DNA of 64,000 nt from Pirellulales bacterium. Its GTDB lineage: Bacteria > Planctomycetota > Planctomycetia > Pirellulales > JAEUIK01. This document shows positions 35,807-44,273 of the stretch, one piece after another. Position numbers and translations under genes: made by a program. Under the pieces are notes generated by a model. That model was not told the DNA's origin. It did not search any database and saw nothing but the letters and a program-made list of their open reading frames with translations. The stretch spans positions 94,571 to 158,570 of the forward strand of contig JAHBXR010000015.1 in the NCBI GenBank assembly GCA_019636335.1. The letters run 5' to 3'. Each line of letters starts with the position of its first letter. The stretch's first letter is position 1.

Positions 35807-36832
35807 TCACGAAACCGGGGGACGATCGGCGGCCACCGGCTCGTCGCTGCTGGCGGGGGGCAGGTGCCTGCCGGGCTCAGACGGTTCCTGGGGCGAGGGG
35901 GGCCGTGGCCCTTCGAGCTTCTTCGCGATGATCGAGGCGATGATCGAGGTTCCCAGCAGCGAGGCGATGATCACTAGCGAGGACCAGTCGGGCAGGTGCC
36001 ACCCCTCGGGAAGCAGCATCTTGATGCCCACGAAGACGAGCACGGCCGAGAGCCCGTAGTTCAGGTAGCGGAACATGTCGATCACGCCAGCCAGCAGGAA
36101 GTAGAGCGCCCGCAGGCCGAGGATGGCGAAAATATTCGACGTGAAGACGATGTAGGGCTCTTTCGTAATAGCGAAGATCGCCGGCACGCTGTCGATGGCG
36201 AACATGACGTCGGTCGTTTCGATCACCAGCAGCACGAGGAACAAGGGGGTCACGCAGAGCAGGCCATGCTCGCGAACGAAGAACTTCTCGCCGTGGTTTT
36301 CCTGCGTCACGCGCAGCCAGCGCCGGGCAATTCGCAAGATCCATTTCTTGTTCAGGTCCGGCGCCTCCTCCTCCTTGTGCATCGCCAGCTTGATGCCCGT
36401 GATGATGAGGAACACGCCGAAGAGATATAGGATCCAGTGCAGCCGCTCGATCAACGCGGCCCCCACCAGGATGAACGTCAGTCGCATGACGATCGCGCCC
36501 AGAATGCCCCAGAAGAGCACCCGGTACTGATACTTGAGCGGCACCATGAAGTAACCGAACACCACGGCAAAGACGAAGACGTTGTCCATCGACAACGACC
36601 ATTCGACCAGATAGCCGGTGAGAAACTGGATGGCCGCCGTGCTGCCAAAGCGGTACCAGATGAGCCCGTTGAAGGCCAGCGCCAGCGAGCACCAGATGAC
36701 CGTCCAGACGGCCGACTCGCGCAGCGTCGACTCGCGCGAGTTGCGATGAAAGACGAACAGATCGAGGATCAGCACCACAACCACGAAGATGCCGAAACCG
36801 AGCCAATCCCAAGTAGTGACTTCGTGAAGCAT
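35807..36832 (-). CDS. terC: TerC-family integral membrane protein
   Basis: A 341-residue protein with eight to nine membrane helices. The family signatures are clear: TGYLVEWSLSMDNVFVFAVV and the second half ETTDVMFAIDSVPAIFAITK, both with buried acids thought to bind metal. Members (TerC, Alx, YkoY) export Mn or Ca, or help load metal into secreted enzymes. The C-terminal Pro-rich tail is cytoplasmic. No yybP-ykoY riboswitch is visible upstream; a terminator of the gene before it occupies that space. Confidence 0.9.
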   Translation of the reverse strand: MLHEVTTWDWLGFGIFVVVVLILDLFVFHRNSRESTLRESAVWTVIWCSLALAFNGLIWYRFGSTAAIQFLTGYLVEWSLSMDNVFVFAVVFGYFMVPLKYQYRVLFWGILGAIVMRLTFILVGAALIERLHWILYLFGVFLIITGIKLAMHKEEEAPDLNKKWILRIARRWLRVTQENHGEKFFVREHGLLCVTPLFLVLLVIETTDVMFAIDSVPAIFAITKEPYIVFTSNIFAILGLRALYFLLAGVIDMFRYLNYGLSAVLVFVGIKMLLPEGWHLPDWSSLVIIASLLGTSIIASIIAKKLEGPRPPSPQEPSEPGRHLPPASSDEPVAADRPPVS

Positions 36833-36864
36833 GACTTCCGTCGTGGTGGGCTAAGCGAGGGGTG

Positions 36865-36920
36865 AAAAAAAGAACGACACGGCCACAACGCGACCTTCCG
36901 GTCGCCAGTACCGTGTCGTT
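36865..36920 (-). terminator. Rho-independent terminator
   Basis: Read on the minus strand: AACGACACGG and CCGTGTCGTT form a perfect 10-bp stem with an inner GCGACC/GGTCGC hairpin on a GGAA tetraloop, followed by C and seven T. It lies 50 bases after the stop of gene 36970-37293 and before terC, so it separates the two transcripts. Confidence 0.85.
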
Positions 36921-36969
36921 GGCAAGGCATGGGGTGACAAAGGGCCAGGGCCCGAGCGGCGGAGTATCA

Positions 36970-37293
36970 CTACCAGCCCATCACCATGTTCGATTCGATC
37001 ACCTTGCGGGCACGTTCCAGATCGGTGCCCGTCTCGTGCATGTAAAGTCGAATGGCATGTACTTTGTCGCCCGAAGCCTTGGCGAGGCAATCGCGCGCCG
37101 TGCTGCACGGGTCGGCAGCACCCCGGATGCCCAGGGCGGTCTTCGAGATCACCCAGGTATCGCGGGGGCGCTTCGTGCAACGCAGCACGCGCTCGCCGGG
37201 ATACGCGTCGTGGACGACGCCCCCCGCCGACACTTCGTCGTCCGCCCAGGTGATGATAATGTGCGACTCGGTTTCAATTTCGAACAGCGGCAT
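36970..37293 (-). CDS. Conserved planctomycete protein of unknown function
   Basis: A 107-residue soluble protein. It starts MPLFEIETESHIIITWADDE and ends with a helix, HETGTDLERARKVIESNMVM. Two Cys residues are spaced by six (DPCSTARDCLA) and one more is near residue 44. I recognise no family. ATG 37293 has AAAGGA a few bases upstream, which settles the start; the gene has its own terminator. Confidence 0.65.
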   Translation of the reverse strand: MPLFEIETESHIIITWADDEVSAGGVVHDAYPGERVLRCTKRPRDTWVISKTALGIRGAADPCSTARDCLAKASGDKVHAIRLYMHETGTDLERARKVIESNMVMGW

Positions 37294-37548
37294 CGGTACG
37301 TCCTTTCGCGGCAGGGAATTGACAATCGCGGGAACTGAAGCCGGCGTCCGGGCGGAGTTTCGCCCCCCCTCGCGCGTCGCCGGCATGGCCGCTCATCTGC
37401 AAGACGATGGTAAGACTCCCTCACACCCTCGTCAACGCATTGGGGATTTGGGTAAGTTCGACTCCCCCGGGACTTCAGTATTGGTCGCAAATTCGCCTGT
37501 CCCATCGACTTTGACACGACGAGTCAATCGGCCGGACCGTGAAAACCG

Positions 37549-38580
37549 CTACGAACGCTGCGATTCTCGACACCGCGCGACAACCTGCTCGGGGGATGCG
37601 GTGCCGGTGGTGCCCAACTGCTGAATCGTGATCGACGCGACCAGATTGCCCACCGTGGCCGCCTCGATCTCGTCGGCCCCCGAGAGCAACGACGCCACGA
37701 TGCCGCTCGTGGCGCTGTCTCCGGCGCCGACGATGTCGATCGGGCCGGCGACCTCGACCGCCGGCACTTCGACCGGATCGGCATGGGGCCGGACGACGAG
37801 CATGCCGCGTTCTCCCAGGGTGCAAAACATCCGCAGTCCTGTTTTTTGCGACAATTCGACGGCGGCCGCGCGACCGACTTGGGGATCCTCGCTGGCGGCG
37901 CGTCCCAACGCGCGCAGGCACTCATTGAGGTTCGGCTTGAGCGTGCCGCGCGTAAACTTGTGAATGAACGCGCGGCTGTCTACGAACATCAGCTTCTCGG
38001 GCTGCCGGTCGGCCAGCATGGCCAGATGCTCGCGTACGCGGGGCCCGATCACCCCCCAGCCCTCTTCGTTCACCTGGTCGAGCACGATCAGTCCATCGGT
38101 TGCTTCGAAGACCTGCGTCACGTGCTCCATGAGCTGGTCTTCGACATGCGGCGCCAGCGGTACGCGATTGCGGAGATCCAGGCGGTTCAGCTCGACCCAT
38201 TCGCCGTGCGAGTTGCGCCGCATCGGTTTCGTGTAGGTCGGCGTCATCCGCGTCGGGTCTTGCAGGATGTGCGACCGATCGACCGGCATCGCCGCGAGGG
38301 CCTGAAAGAGATCGTAGGCCTGGCCATCGTCTCCCAGCACGGTCACGGGCACGAGCTGCCCGACGCCGAGCGCCGTGAGATTGTTCATCACCGTGCCCAA
38401 CGCGCCGGGATTGTTGCGAATGCGGGTGACCTGGTAGGCCTCGAGCCCCGTCTCGATCGAGAGCTCGGCCAACTCGGGGTCGATGTCGAGGTAGCGATCG
38501 AGAAACAGGTCGCCGACCAGCCCGATGCGCAAGCCGGCGAACTTGCCCAAAAGCTGCGTGAGACGCTCGGTCGAGATCAT
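37549..38580 (-). CDS. PfkB-family carbohydrate kinase (RfaE/HldE kinase-like)
   Basis: A 343-residue ribokinase-fold enzyme. GLVGDLFLDRYLDIDPELAE and the N-P-G-A-L-G-T-V-M-N-N-L stretch look like HldE/RfaE1 (heptose-7-phosphate kinase); DIVGAGDSATSGIVASLLSG holds the catalytic Asp and anion hole. It phosphorylates a sugar or sugar phosphate, identity unknown. It is the third gene of a tight operon behind the HAD phosphatase (34 bases) and the isomerase. Confidence 0.85.
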   Translation of the reverse strand: MISTERLTQLLGKFAGLRIGLVGDLFLDRYLDIDPELAELSIETGLEAYQVTRIRNNPGALGTVMNNLTALGVGQLVPVTVLGDDGQAYDLFQALAAMPVDRSHILQDPTRMTPTYTKPMRRNSHGEWVELNRLDLRNRVPLAPHVEDQLMEHVTQVFEATDGLIVLDQVNEEGWGVIGPRVREHLAMLADRQPEKLMFVDSRAFIHKFTRGTLKPNLNECLRALGRAASEDPQVGRAAAVELSQKTGLRMFCTLGERGMLVVRPHADPVEVPAVEVAGPIDIVGAGDSATSGIVASLLSGADEIEAATVGNLVASITIQQLGTTGTASPEQVVARCRESQRS

Positions 38581-38614
38581 CGGTCCTTCTCCGCCGGCAA
38601 GGGAAACCGTGCCG

Positions 38615-39451
38615 TCAGCCGGCCAGTCCCAGGGTGGCCAACAGTTCGTCGAGCGAACGATAGTCGCCGATGATGATATCCGCCCCGGCGCGAATCAAGC
38701 GTTCCCGCTTCCAGGCATTGACCCCCTGCCGCGTCTCTTCTTCGCTGGCCACGCCGATAGCCACCCCGCCGGCGCGACGCACTTCCTCGATCTCGACGAA
38801 TCCATCGCCGAAGCCGAGCAGTTGGTGCCCCGGCACGCCCGCCTCGTGGATGATCTGATCGATGATCTTTTGCTTCGAGAAATCCTGATAGTTGTCGAGC
38901 GCGCCGTAGATGTGCTGGCCAAAGAAGCGTGCCACGTCGAGCAGCTCGGCCTCCTCGCGCACATACTTGAGATCGGTCCCCGAGGCGAGATACAGCTCGA
39001 GCCCCCGGTCCGTCAGCGCCTGCAGCAGGGCGTGCGAGTTGGGCACCGTGGCCTCGTCGATCGAGAGCGTCCCGCTGCGCAGCCCATCGACGCGCGCGCC
39101 GACCTGCTTCCAGAGTCGCTCGTGGTACTCGTGCTTGTAAGCCAGCGGATCGAGCGGCGTGCGGCCGCGGGCCTGCACCTCTTCGGCCAGTTGGATCATC
39201 TGGTAGATGGTCTGCCGTCCGTTGAGCCGCATGACGAACTCTTCGACGTGCGCGTGCAACTCGTCGGGCGTCTCGCCGGTGCCCGTCTCGGCGAGCACCT
39301 CGACCATCATCGGGATCATCACCGCCTGCCAGTTGCGGCGGATCAGCGACAACGTGCCGTCGAAGTCGAACAACACGGCGCGAAATTCGCCGCGCGGAAA
39401 GTCGGGACGCAGGATTTCAATCGCGGGGTGCGAAACGCTGGATTCAGCCAT
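38615..39451 (-). CDS. HAD-superfamily phosphatase
   Basis: A 278-residue protein with AVLFDFDGTLSLIRRNW (motif I nucleophile Asp), LELYLASGTDLKYVREEA (motif II) and LLGFGDGFVEIEEVRRAGG (motif IV) and a helical cap between them. It should remove phosphate from a small phosphorylated substrate. It lies between the isomerase-like gene (10-base gap) and the PfkB kinase in one operon. Confidence 0.85.
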   Translation of the reverse strand: MAESSVSHPAIEILRPDFPRGEFRAVLFDFDGTLSLIRRNWQAVMIPMMVEVLAETGTGETPDELHAHVEEFVMRLNGRQTIYQMIQLAEEVQARGRTPLDPLAYKHEYHERLWKQVGARVDGLRSGTLSIDEATVPNSHALLQALTDRGLELYLASGTDLKYVREEAELLDVARFFGQHIYGALDNYQDFSKQKIIDQIIHEAGVPGHQLLGFGDGFVEIEEVRRAGGVAIGVASEEETRQGVNAWKRERLIRAGADIIIGDYRSLDELLATLGLAG

Positions 39452-39461
39452 GCGACGTGCT

Positions 39462-40496
39462 TCAACCTTTGAGCAGATGTTCGAGCATGTAACGTTCGAG
39501 CCCCTCGTAATCGCGCGCCTGCCGGAAGCCTTCGACCTGCTTGTCGTCGACCGAGCGGGCCAGGGCCACCAGCCGGTTGAACATCCACAGGCTGTTGGCC
39601 AGATGCTTCGTCTGATCGGCCTGCTTCGTGGTGCGCATGGCCTTGATGTCGAGCCCCACGACGCCGATGTCGTGATACGCGGCCCGGTCCAGTACCCAGA
39701 CCTGATTGAACGCGCGGCGCAGATCGACCGAGCCGAACATCTTGTCTTGATCGTACTTCAAGCCGTTCTGATCGTTGAGGTGGACTCCCCACAGCTTGCC
39801 GTGCCAGAGGGCGTAGGCCATGTCGTCGGCCGGGTCGAGTCCCGCCAGGATGCTGTGCGCGCTTTCGATCAGCACCCCCACGCGCGACGGATCGCTCGTA
39901 CGGTAGGCCAGCCCCATGAAGTGCCCCACCGAAGGGCAATAGGCCTGGTCCATCGGCTCGTTCGGCTTCATCTCGCCCACGATGCGAATCGTCGGATCGT
40001 AGGTCAGCATGTCGTCGATCGCCTCGACCAGCCGGCCGATCGAGACGCTCGCGTCCTTGGCCTCGCGAATGTACGTCCCCTCGCGCGCCGGCCACAGCAC
40101 CATCAGGTCGATGCCCATCATGCGGGCAATGTCGATCGAGCGGCGCGTTCGGTCGCGGGCATAACGGCGGGCGGCCGGGCTGTTGGCCGTGTAGGCGCCG
40201 TCGATCGTGCGGGGATCTTCCCACAAACGCGGCGCGATGAACTCGCCCGTCAGCCCTTCGCTGTCGAAGAGGGCCTTGACCTTGGCCACCCCCTTGGCCG
40301 TTTGCGTGGCGTCCCAGTCGGCCGGCACGACGTCGTCGTCGTGCAGTTGGACGTGGGTGAAGCCCAGCTTGCGGTACTCGCGAATCTTCTTGGCGAAGGG
40401 AACCTCGTTGCGGACCGGCGGACCAAAAGGATCGGCGCCGGTCGAGATGTTCCAGGGGCCAAAGCTAAAACGATACTTCGCGCGGTCGCGAGCCAT
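39462..40496 (-). CDS. Class I xylose isomerase-like sugar isomerase
   Basis: A 344-residue TIM-barrel protein. The order of motifs matches actinobacterial xylose isomerases: YRFSFGPWNI, FTHVQLHDDDVVP (catalytic His and Asp), YARDRTRRSIDIARMMG, LMVLWPAREG, GEMKPNEPMDQA (metal Glu and Lys), ALWHGKLWGVHLNDQNGLKYDQD and LDIKAMR. One ligand region differs: the usual HIDLN strand reads GVHLND, which occurs in other sugar isomerases such as rhamnose isomerase. The substrate may therefore not be xylose. ATG 40496 begins the conserved part. It is the first gene of the operon with HAD and PfkB genes. Confidence 0.8.
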   Translation of the reverse strand: MARDRAKYRFSFGPWNISTGADPFGPPVRNEVPFAKKIREYRKLGFTHVQLHDDDVVPADWDATQTAKGVAKVKALFDSEGLTGEFIAPRLWEDPRTIDGAYTANSPAARRYARDRTRRSIDIARMMGIDLMVLWPAREGTYIREAKDASVSIGRLVEAIDDMLTYDPTIRIVGEMKPNEPMDQAYCPSVGHFMGLAYRTSDPSRVGVLIESAHSILAGLDPADDMAYALWHGKLWGVHLNDQNGLKYDQDKMFGSVDLRRAFNQVWVLDRAAYHDIGVVGLDIKAMRTTKQADQTKHLANSLWMFNRLVALARSVDDKQVEGFRQARDYEGLERYMLEHLLKG

Positions 40497-40698
40497 GTGA
40501 GATTCCTGAGGGTCGGACAATACTTGAACGACCTCCGATCGGTCGCGCGCGGCGGGCAGATACGCCACGGACGCAGGTCGGAAATCGTGAGGATGGCCAC
40601 CGTCAGGTGGCGGCAAGTTCCAGCAAGACCGCCCAGTTTAATGTCCCCCTGCCCCCGGGCAAGCCCGCGGGTGTGGAGCCGAGCACCGGCTTACCCTC

Positions 40699-41787
40699 TC
40701 AGGAGGGGCGGTTCAAGTCGATCGACTCGGCGGCGATATTCTGCCGATTCTGATCGCGAATTTGCGCCGCTGCCTCGTCGTAGAGAAACGGTAGAAAGGC
40801 GAAACGCTTGCCGGTTTTGACGGCGGTGGCCTCGTGCAGCAGCGAGCATCCGAAAACGACCGCCCCGCCGGTCGTGGGCCGATAGGTGCGCAGCCCGAAC
40901 TCGGGAAATCGCAAATCGCCCCCCGTGAATTCCTCGCTATTGAGATTGATCGACACGGCAAAACGGCGATGGGCCGTGCCGATCGAGGTGTTGTCGCGGT
41001 GGGGGCGAAAGTGCCCGCCCCACTCGCTGTCGTAACAAGCCACGATGTGCCGTTCGATACGCGTCACGGCAAAATTGAACGCCTTGCGGATCTCGGGCAC
41101 GACGCGCGCCGACAGACGTTGGTGGATCGTGCGGACCAGCCCCTGATCGACGATCTCGCAGTCGCTGCGACGTTTGAAACTGTAGTCGTACACACCGGTC
41201 GTTTTGCCGCCGATGTCGCGCATGAAGCCGGAGTCGGTGCCCCCCTGCTGTTCGTACACCTCGATCAGCGTGCGGCACAGTTCCGGTTCGAAGACACGGT
41301 CCAAGATCAGCACCGGCGCCGACCGCGAGGAGTCGACCAGCTCGGGGAACGACGCCACGCGCTCTAGCACCTGCGCGACGTGCCCCCGGCCATCGCCCAG
41401 CAGCGGCACTACCGCCACGACGCGGAGCCCCTCGTCCAGCACGAACGTCGTCGGCTGCATGTTTCCGGCGGCGTCGACGATCCCATAGGCGCGGGCGATC
41501 TGCGCGTCGAAATCGGCAAAGAAAATGATGCCCGGCGAGATGAGCGCGGCGCCGACGCGCGCTTCGTCACCCGGGTCGCAACTGACCCCCAGGAAAACGG
41601 CTCGCTCACCGTCGAAGTCCTCTTGTGCCGCTTCGACGTCGGCCAGCATCTGGGCCGAGGCGGGAAGACGCGTGCTGCCGAAAAACGTCAGGACGACGTA
41701 ACGGCCTGCCACCGTATCGAAATGGAACTTCGGATTGACGGTGCTACGCGCGACAAACCAGATGGCAGGATCGCCGATGGTGAGCAT
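40699..41787 (-). CDS. Peroxiredoxin-like domain fused to a prolyl 4-hydroxylase-type oxygenase
   Basis: A 362-residue fusion. Residues 1 to about 150 have an AhpC/Prx fold (RYVVLTFFGSTRLPASAQML and VFLGVSCDPGDEARVG), but the Cys of the TPxCT motif is replaced by Ser (LPAS, residue 44), so peroxidase activity is unlikely. Residues about 155-350 are a 2-oxoglutarate/Fe(II) oxygenase of the P4H type: GGHFRPHRDNT gives the first His and Asp, FGCSLLHEATAVKTGKRF the second His and the 2OG-binding Lys. Likely a peptidyl or small-molecule hydroxylase. Confidence 0.8.
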   Translation of the reverse strand: MLTIGDPAIWFVARSTVNPKFHFDTVAGRYVVLTFFGSTRLPASAQMLADVEAAQEDFDGERAVFLGVSCDPGDEARVGAALISPGIIFFADFDAQIARAYGIVDAAGNMQPTTFVLDEGLRVVAVVPLLGDGRGHVAQVLERVASFPELVDSSRSAPVLILDRVFEPELCRTLIEVYEQQGGTDSGFMRDIGGKTTGVYDYSFKRRSDCEIVDQGLVRTIHQRLSARVVPEIRKAFNFAVTRIERHIVACYDSEWGGHFRPHRDNTSIGTAHRRFAVSINLNSEEFTGGDLRFPEFGLRTYRPTTGGAVVFGCSLLHEATAVKTGKRFAFLPFLYDEAAAQIRDQNRQNIAAESIDLNRPS

Positions 41788-42007
41788 GGCAGACGACTCC
41801 CCTCTCGGTGCCGGACTGACGAACCACCCGAGAGGCGATCAAATGCCGGCGTAAACGGTCGATTCCGACGCGGTCGAAACACCCGGAACGTCCGCACGGT
41901 TTTTCGGATGCCGCATCGAGTGTCTCGGTGCGCGAGTAGTATTGAACAATAACCCTCGCCAGTGGCAATGGTTTCGGTCCAAATCGCTCGTTTCGCCAGC
42001 CAACGAT

Positions 42008-42649
42008 CTAAAGCGACGATGTGCGGTCCGAATCGGACGGTTGTGCCACTTTGGTCGGGCTGGAGTCAAGCTCCTCTCCCTCGTAGGGGGGCTCCGTCTC
42101 GTGCGGCGTCGTCACGGCCATCGCGGCGCCGCGCGTCAACTTCAGATCGGTAATGATGATCTCGCCGATCGACCGCAGTCCGAGTGATGCGTTGATCTGT
42201 TCTTTGAGCATTCGCTTCAATTCCGCGAGCGCCGGATCCTCGAACTCCCTGCCGCGAGCGCGGCGCAGCAGCTCTTCGATCCCTTGCTGCACCTTAAACC
42301 GCCGGGCGGTCAGCCTCAATCGTGCCTCGCGGTCGACCTCGGGCAAAAGGTCGATGTGCAACTCGAATTGTGCGGCGCGGATCGGGTCGGACGCACCCGT
42401 GACCTCTTCATAACGAAAGGTTCCCAGCGAGAATTCCGGCTCGAGACGCGCCGCCGTCCGGTGTTGCTGCAGATACGCGAGCAAAGCAAATTGTAGCGTG
42501 GTTAACACCAAGACGAGGGAGACAATTCCCAAGACTCCGATCGAGCGCTGGCTGCGTGGCACGGTCGCGGTTGCCGCTCCGGGGCCTGAGGCCGCTTCGC
42601 GGTCCATACCTGCATCGGGAGCGGGGATTGGGGCCTTCGACATCGCCAT
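42008..42649 (-). CDS. FliL-like membrane protein
   Basis: A 213-residue protein with one membrane helix (IGVLGIVSLVLVLTTLQFAL, about residues 37-57) after a cytoplasmic Pro/Ala-rich start. The part FELHIDLLPEVDREARLRLT...LAELKRMLKEQINASLG...IIITDLKL resembles the SPFH-like FliL fold. FliL proteins surround the flagellar stator. No other flagellar gene is in the window, so a role in motility is only possible, not shown. Confidence 0.6.
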   Translation of the reverse strand: MAMSKAPIPAPDAGMDREAASGPGAATATVPRSQRSIGVLGIVSLVLVLTTLQFALLAYLQQHRTAARLEPEFSLGTFRYEEVTGASDPIRAAQFELHIDLLPEVDREARLRLTARRFKVQQGIEELLRRARGREFEDPALAELKRMLKEQINASLGLRSIGEIIITDLKLTRGAAMAVTTPHETEPPYEGEELDSSPTKVAQPSDSDRTSSL

Positions 42650-43324
42650 CTCGCGCGGAACGGTCAGGCGCGGGAAATCGCCGTCAGGGCGCGGCTGCGC
42701 CTAGCGCAAGACTAGCATTCTCAAGGCCCGCGATGCCGTCGCCGACGGTGCCTGCTCGAACGATCCACAGAACGAGCAGCACCCGCAAAAAAGTCGGGGG
42801 CCTCTGGCGTGCCACATCCACGTTGGCTCTGCTGAATGGCCAGGGGCAAGAAACCATTCCGCCGAAATACGCCAGAGGCCCCGCGGGCCAGATTCGTTTG
42901 GTGCCGACCTTGTCGGTCGTGCGGCCCACGAAAAAGCACTTCGCGTGCCAGTAGGCGTGTCGTGGCATGTGGCAATTCAGCAAGAACCACTGCATCTCCC
43001 AACTAGAGCATGAGTTATCGCTATTCATAAATGCTCTAAATGGTTCCAGATCCGCTGTTTGCGACCATTTTCGACGTGTATTATTTTGCTACACCTCATC
43101 GAACAGCGTACGTCAGCATCGAACAGCACCCCCACCTCCAGGTAGTGTGCGCTCGTGTGTCAACCGCTTTGATCTCGATTTGAGACATCCTTCCGCCCTG
43201 AGCTTGTGGTCTCCGTTGACCGACTAGCATGGCAGGTGGGAGAATCTGCCGAGCGGTCGTGGCGCAAGACACAACCGCCGAACCAGTTACGTATGCCGCT
43301 AGGCTACTTTTCACCCGAGCACCT
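42650..43324. other. Intergenic region with two strong inverted repeats
   Basis: I see no supported gene in these 675 bases. One perfect 14-bp inverted repeat is GGGGCCTCTGGCGT (42797-42810) and ACGCCAGAGGCCCC (42869-42882), separated by 58 bases. A second lies at 43009-43041: TAGAGCAT and ATGCTCTA with an inner TTAT/ATAA. The local sequence is less GC-rich than the genes. It could hold a structured RNA or a small non-autonomous mobile element. A minus-strand 114-codon frame covers part of it and has odd composition. Confidence 0.55.
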
Positions 43325-44236
43325 ATGCAGGTTCTGCTGCTGGTCAATCGCAAGGCTGGCGCGTCGCACGCCGCTGAACTGATTGCCGAGGCGGTTCGAC
43401 TGCTCGATCGGGCAGGCTTCCCCACCACCCCGGTCGGCGAACTCGAAGAACTTGCCGAGCGATCCCATGCGCTCCACGCGCAGGGGCAACTCCGGGGGGT
43501 CGTGGCGGCCGGGGGAGATGGCACGATCACCGCGGCCCTGAATCGAATCCCCCACGGCCTGCCCTTGGCGGTGCTACCGCTGGGGACTGAAAACCTGCTG
43601 GCCAGATACTTCCATATTCGCCGCGACCCGGCACAGTTGGTCGAGACGATCGTGGCCGGCCACGGCCTCGACCTCGATATGGGAAGTGCCAACGGCCGCC
43701 TCTTCGCCCTGATGGCCAGCGCCGGCTTCGATGCCGAGGTCGTCCGCCGTGTCCACGCACGCCGCACAGGCAACATTCGGCATTGGAGTTACGTTCAACC
43801 GATCCTGGCCGCCATGCGTAATTACGAGTATCCCGAGTTGCGGGTATATTGCGGCGACTCGACGACGGGAAGCGCGGCGGTCGACTCGTGGCGGGCCAGG
43901 TGGTGCTTCGCCTTCAACCTGCCTTGCTATGCCCGTGGATTGCCGATCGCCCCTAGCGCGGATGGGACCGATGGCCGATTCGATGTCTGCACACTTGCTC
44001 GTGGCTCGACGTCGCGCGGACTGTGGTACCTGGCCAATGTGATGCTGCGTCGGCACGAGCGACTGGCCGATTGCCGCACGCAACGCGCGGCACGCGTCCG
44101 TCTCGAGTCCGATGGCGAGGTGCCTTATCAGCTCGATGGGGACGCGGCGGGCTATTTGCCTTTGGAATTGGAAATTATTCCGGCGCGGATGCGATTGCTC
44201 GTTCCCCCCTCGACCAGGCCGAACGCTGTTTTATAA
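43325..44236 (+). CDS. Diacylglycerol kinase-family lipid kinase
   Basis: A 303-residue protein with [41 protein letters not shown] and [20 protein letters not shown], the three defining loops of the DAGK catalytic domain (GGDGT motif). The C-terminal beta part includes [19 protein letters not shown]. It phosphorylates a lipid alcohol at the membrane. ATG 43325 starts the fold; the frame can start at 43229 but that leader is not conserved-looking. It is 37 bases upstream of kdsA and probably shares its message. Confidence 0.85.
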   Translation: MQVLLLVNRKAGASHAAELIAEAVRLLDRAGFPTTPVGELEELAERSHALHAQGQLRGVVAAGGDGTITAALNRIPHGLPLAVLPLGTENLLARYFHIRRDPAQLVETIVAGHGLDLDMGSANGRLFALMASAGFDAEVVRRVHARRTGNIRHWSYVQPILAAMRNYEYPELRVYCGDSTTGSAAVDSWRARWCFAFNLPCYARGLPIAPSADGTDGRFDVCTLARGSTSRGLWYLANVMLRRHERLADCRTQRAARVRLESDGEVPYQLDGDAAGYLPLELEIIPARMRLLVPPSTRPNAVL

Positions 44237-44259
44237 GCCGACGGACGGCGCATCCATTC

Positions 44260-44265
44260 AGGAGG
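44260..44265 (+). promoter_or_regulatory. Ribosome-binding site that fixes the kdsA start
   Basis: A perfect AGGAGG lies eight bases before GTG 44274. Without it the longer frame starting at 44112 inside the lipid kinase gene might be chosen. Confidence 0.85.
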
Positions 44266-44273
44266 AATCGAAC

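Noticed and set aside
36833..36960. A yybP-ykoY manganese riboswitch upstream of terC
   Set aside because: The conserved loop sequences of that class are not visible; the structure present is a terminator with seven T for the upstream gene.
42684..43028. A 114-codon minus-strand frame starting MNSDNSCSSWEMQW
   Set aside because: It spans the perfect inverted repeat and shows no family; its composition is odd but a coding role is not supported.
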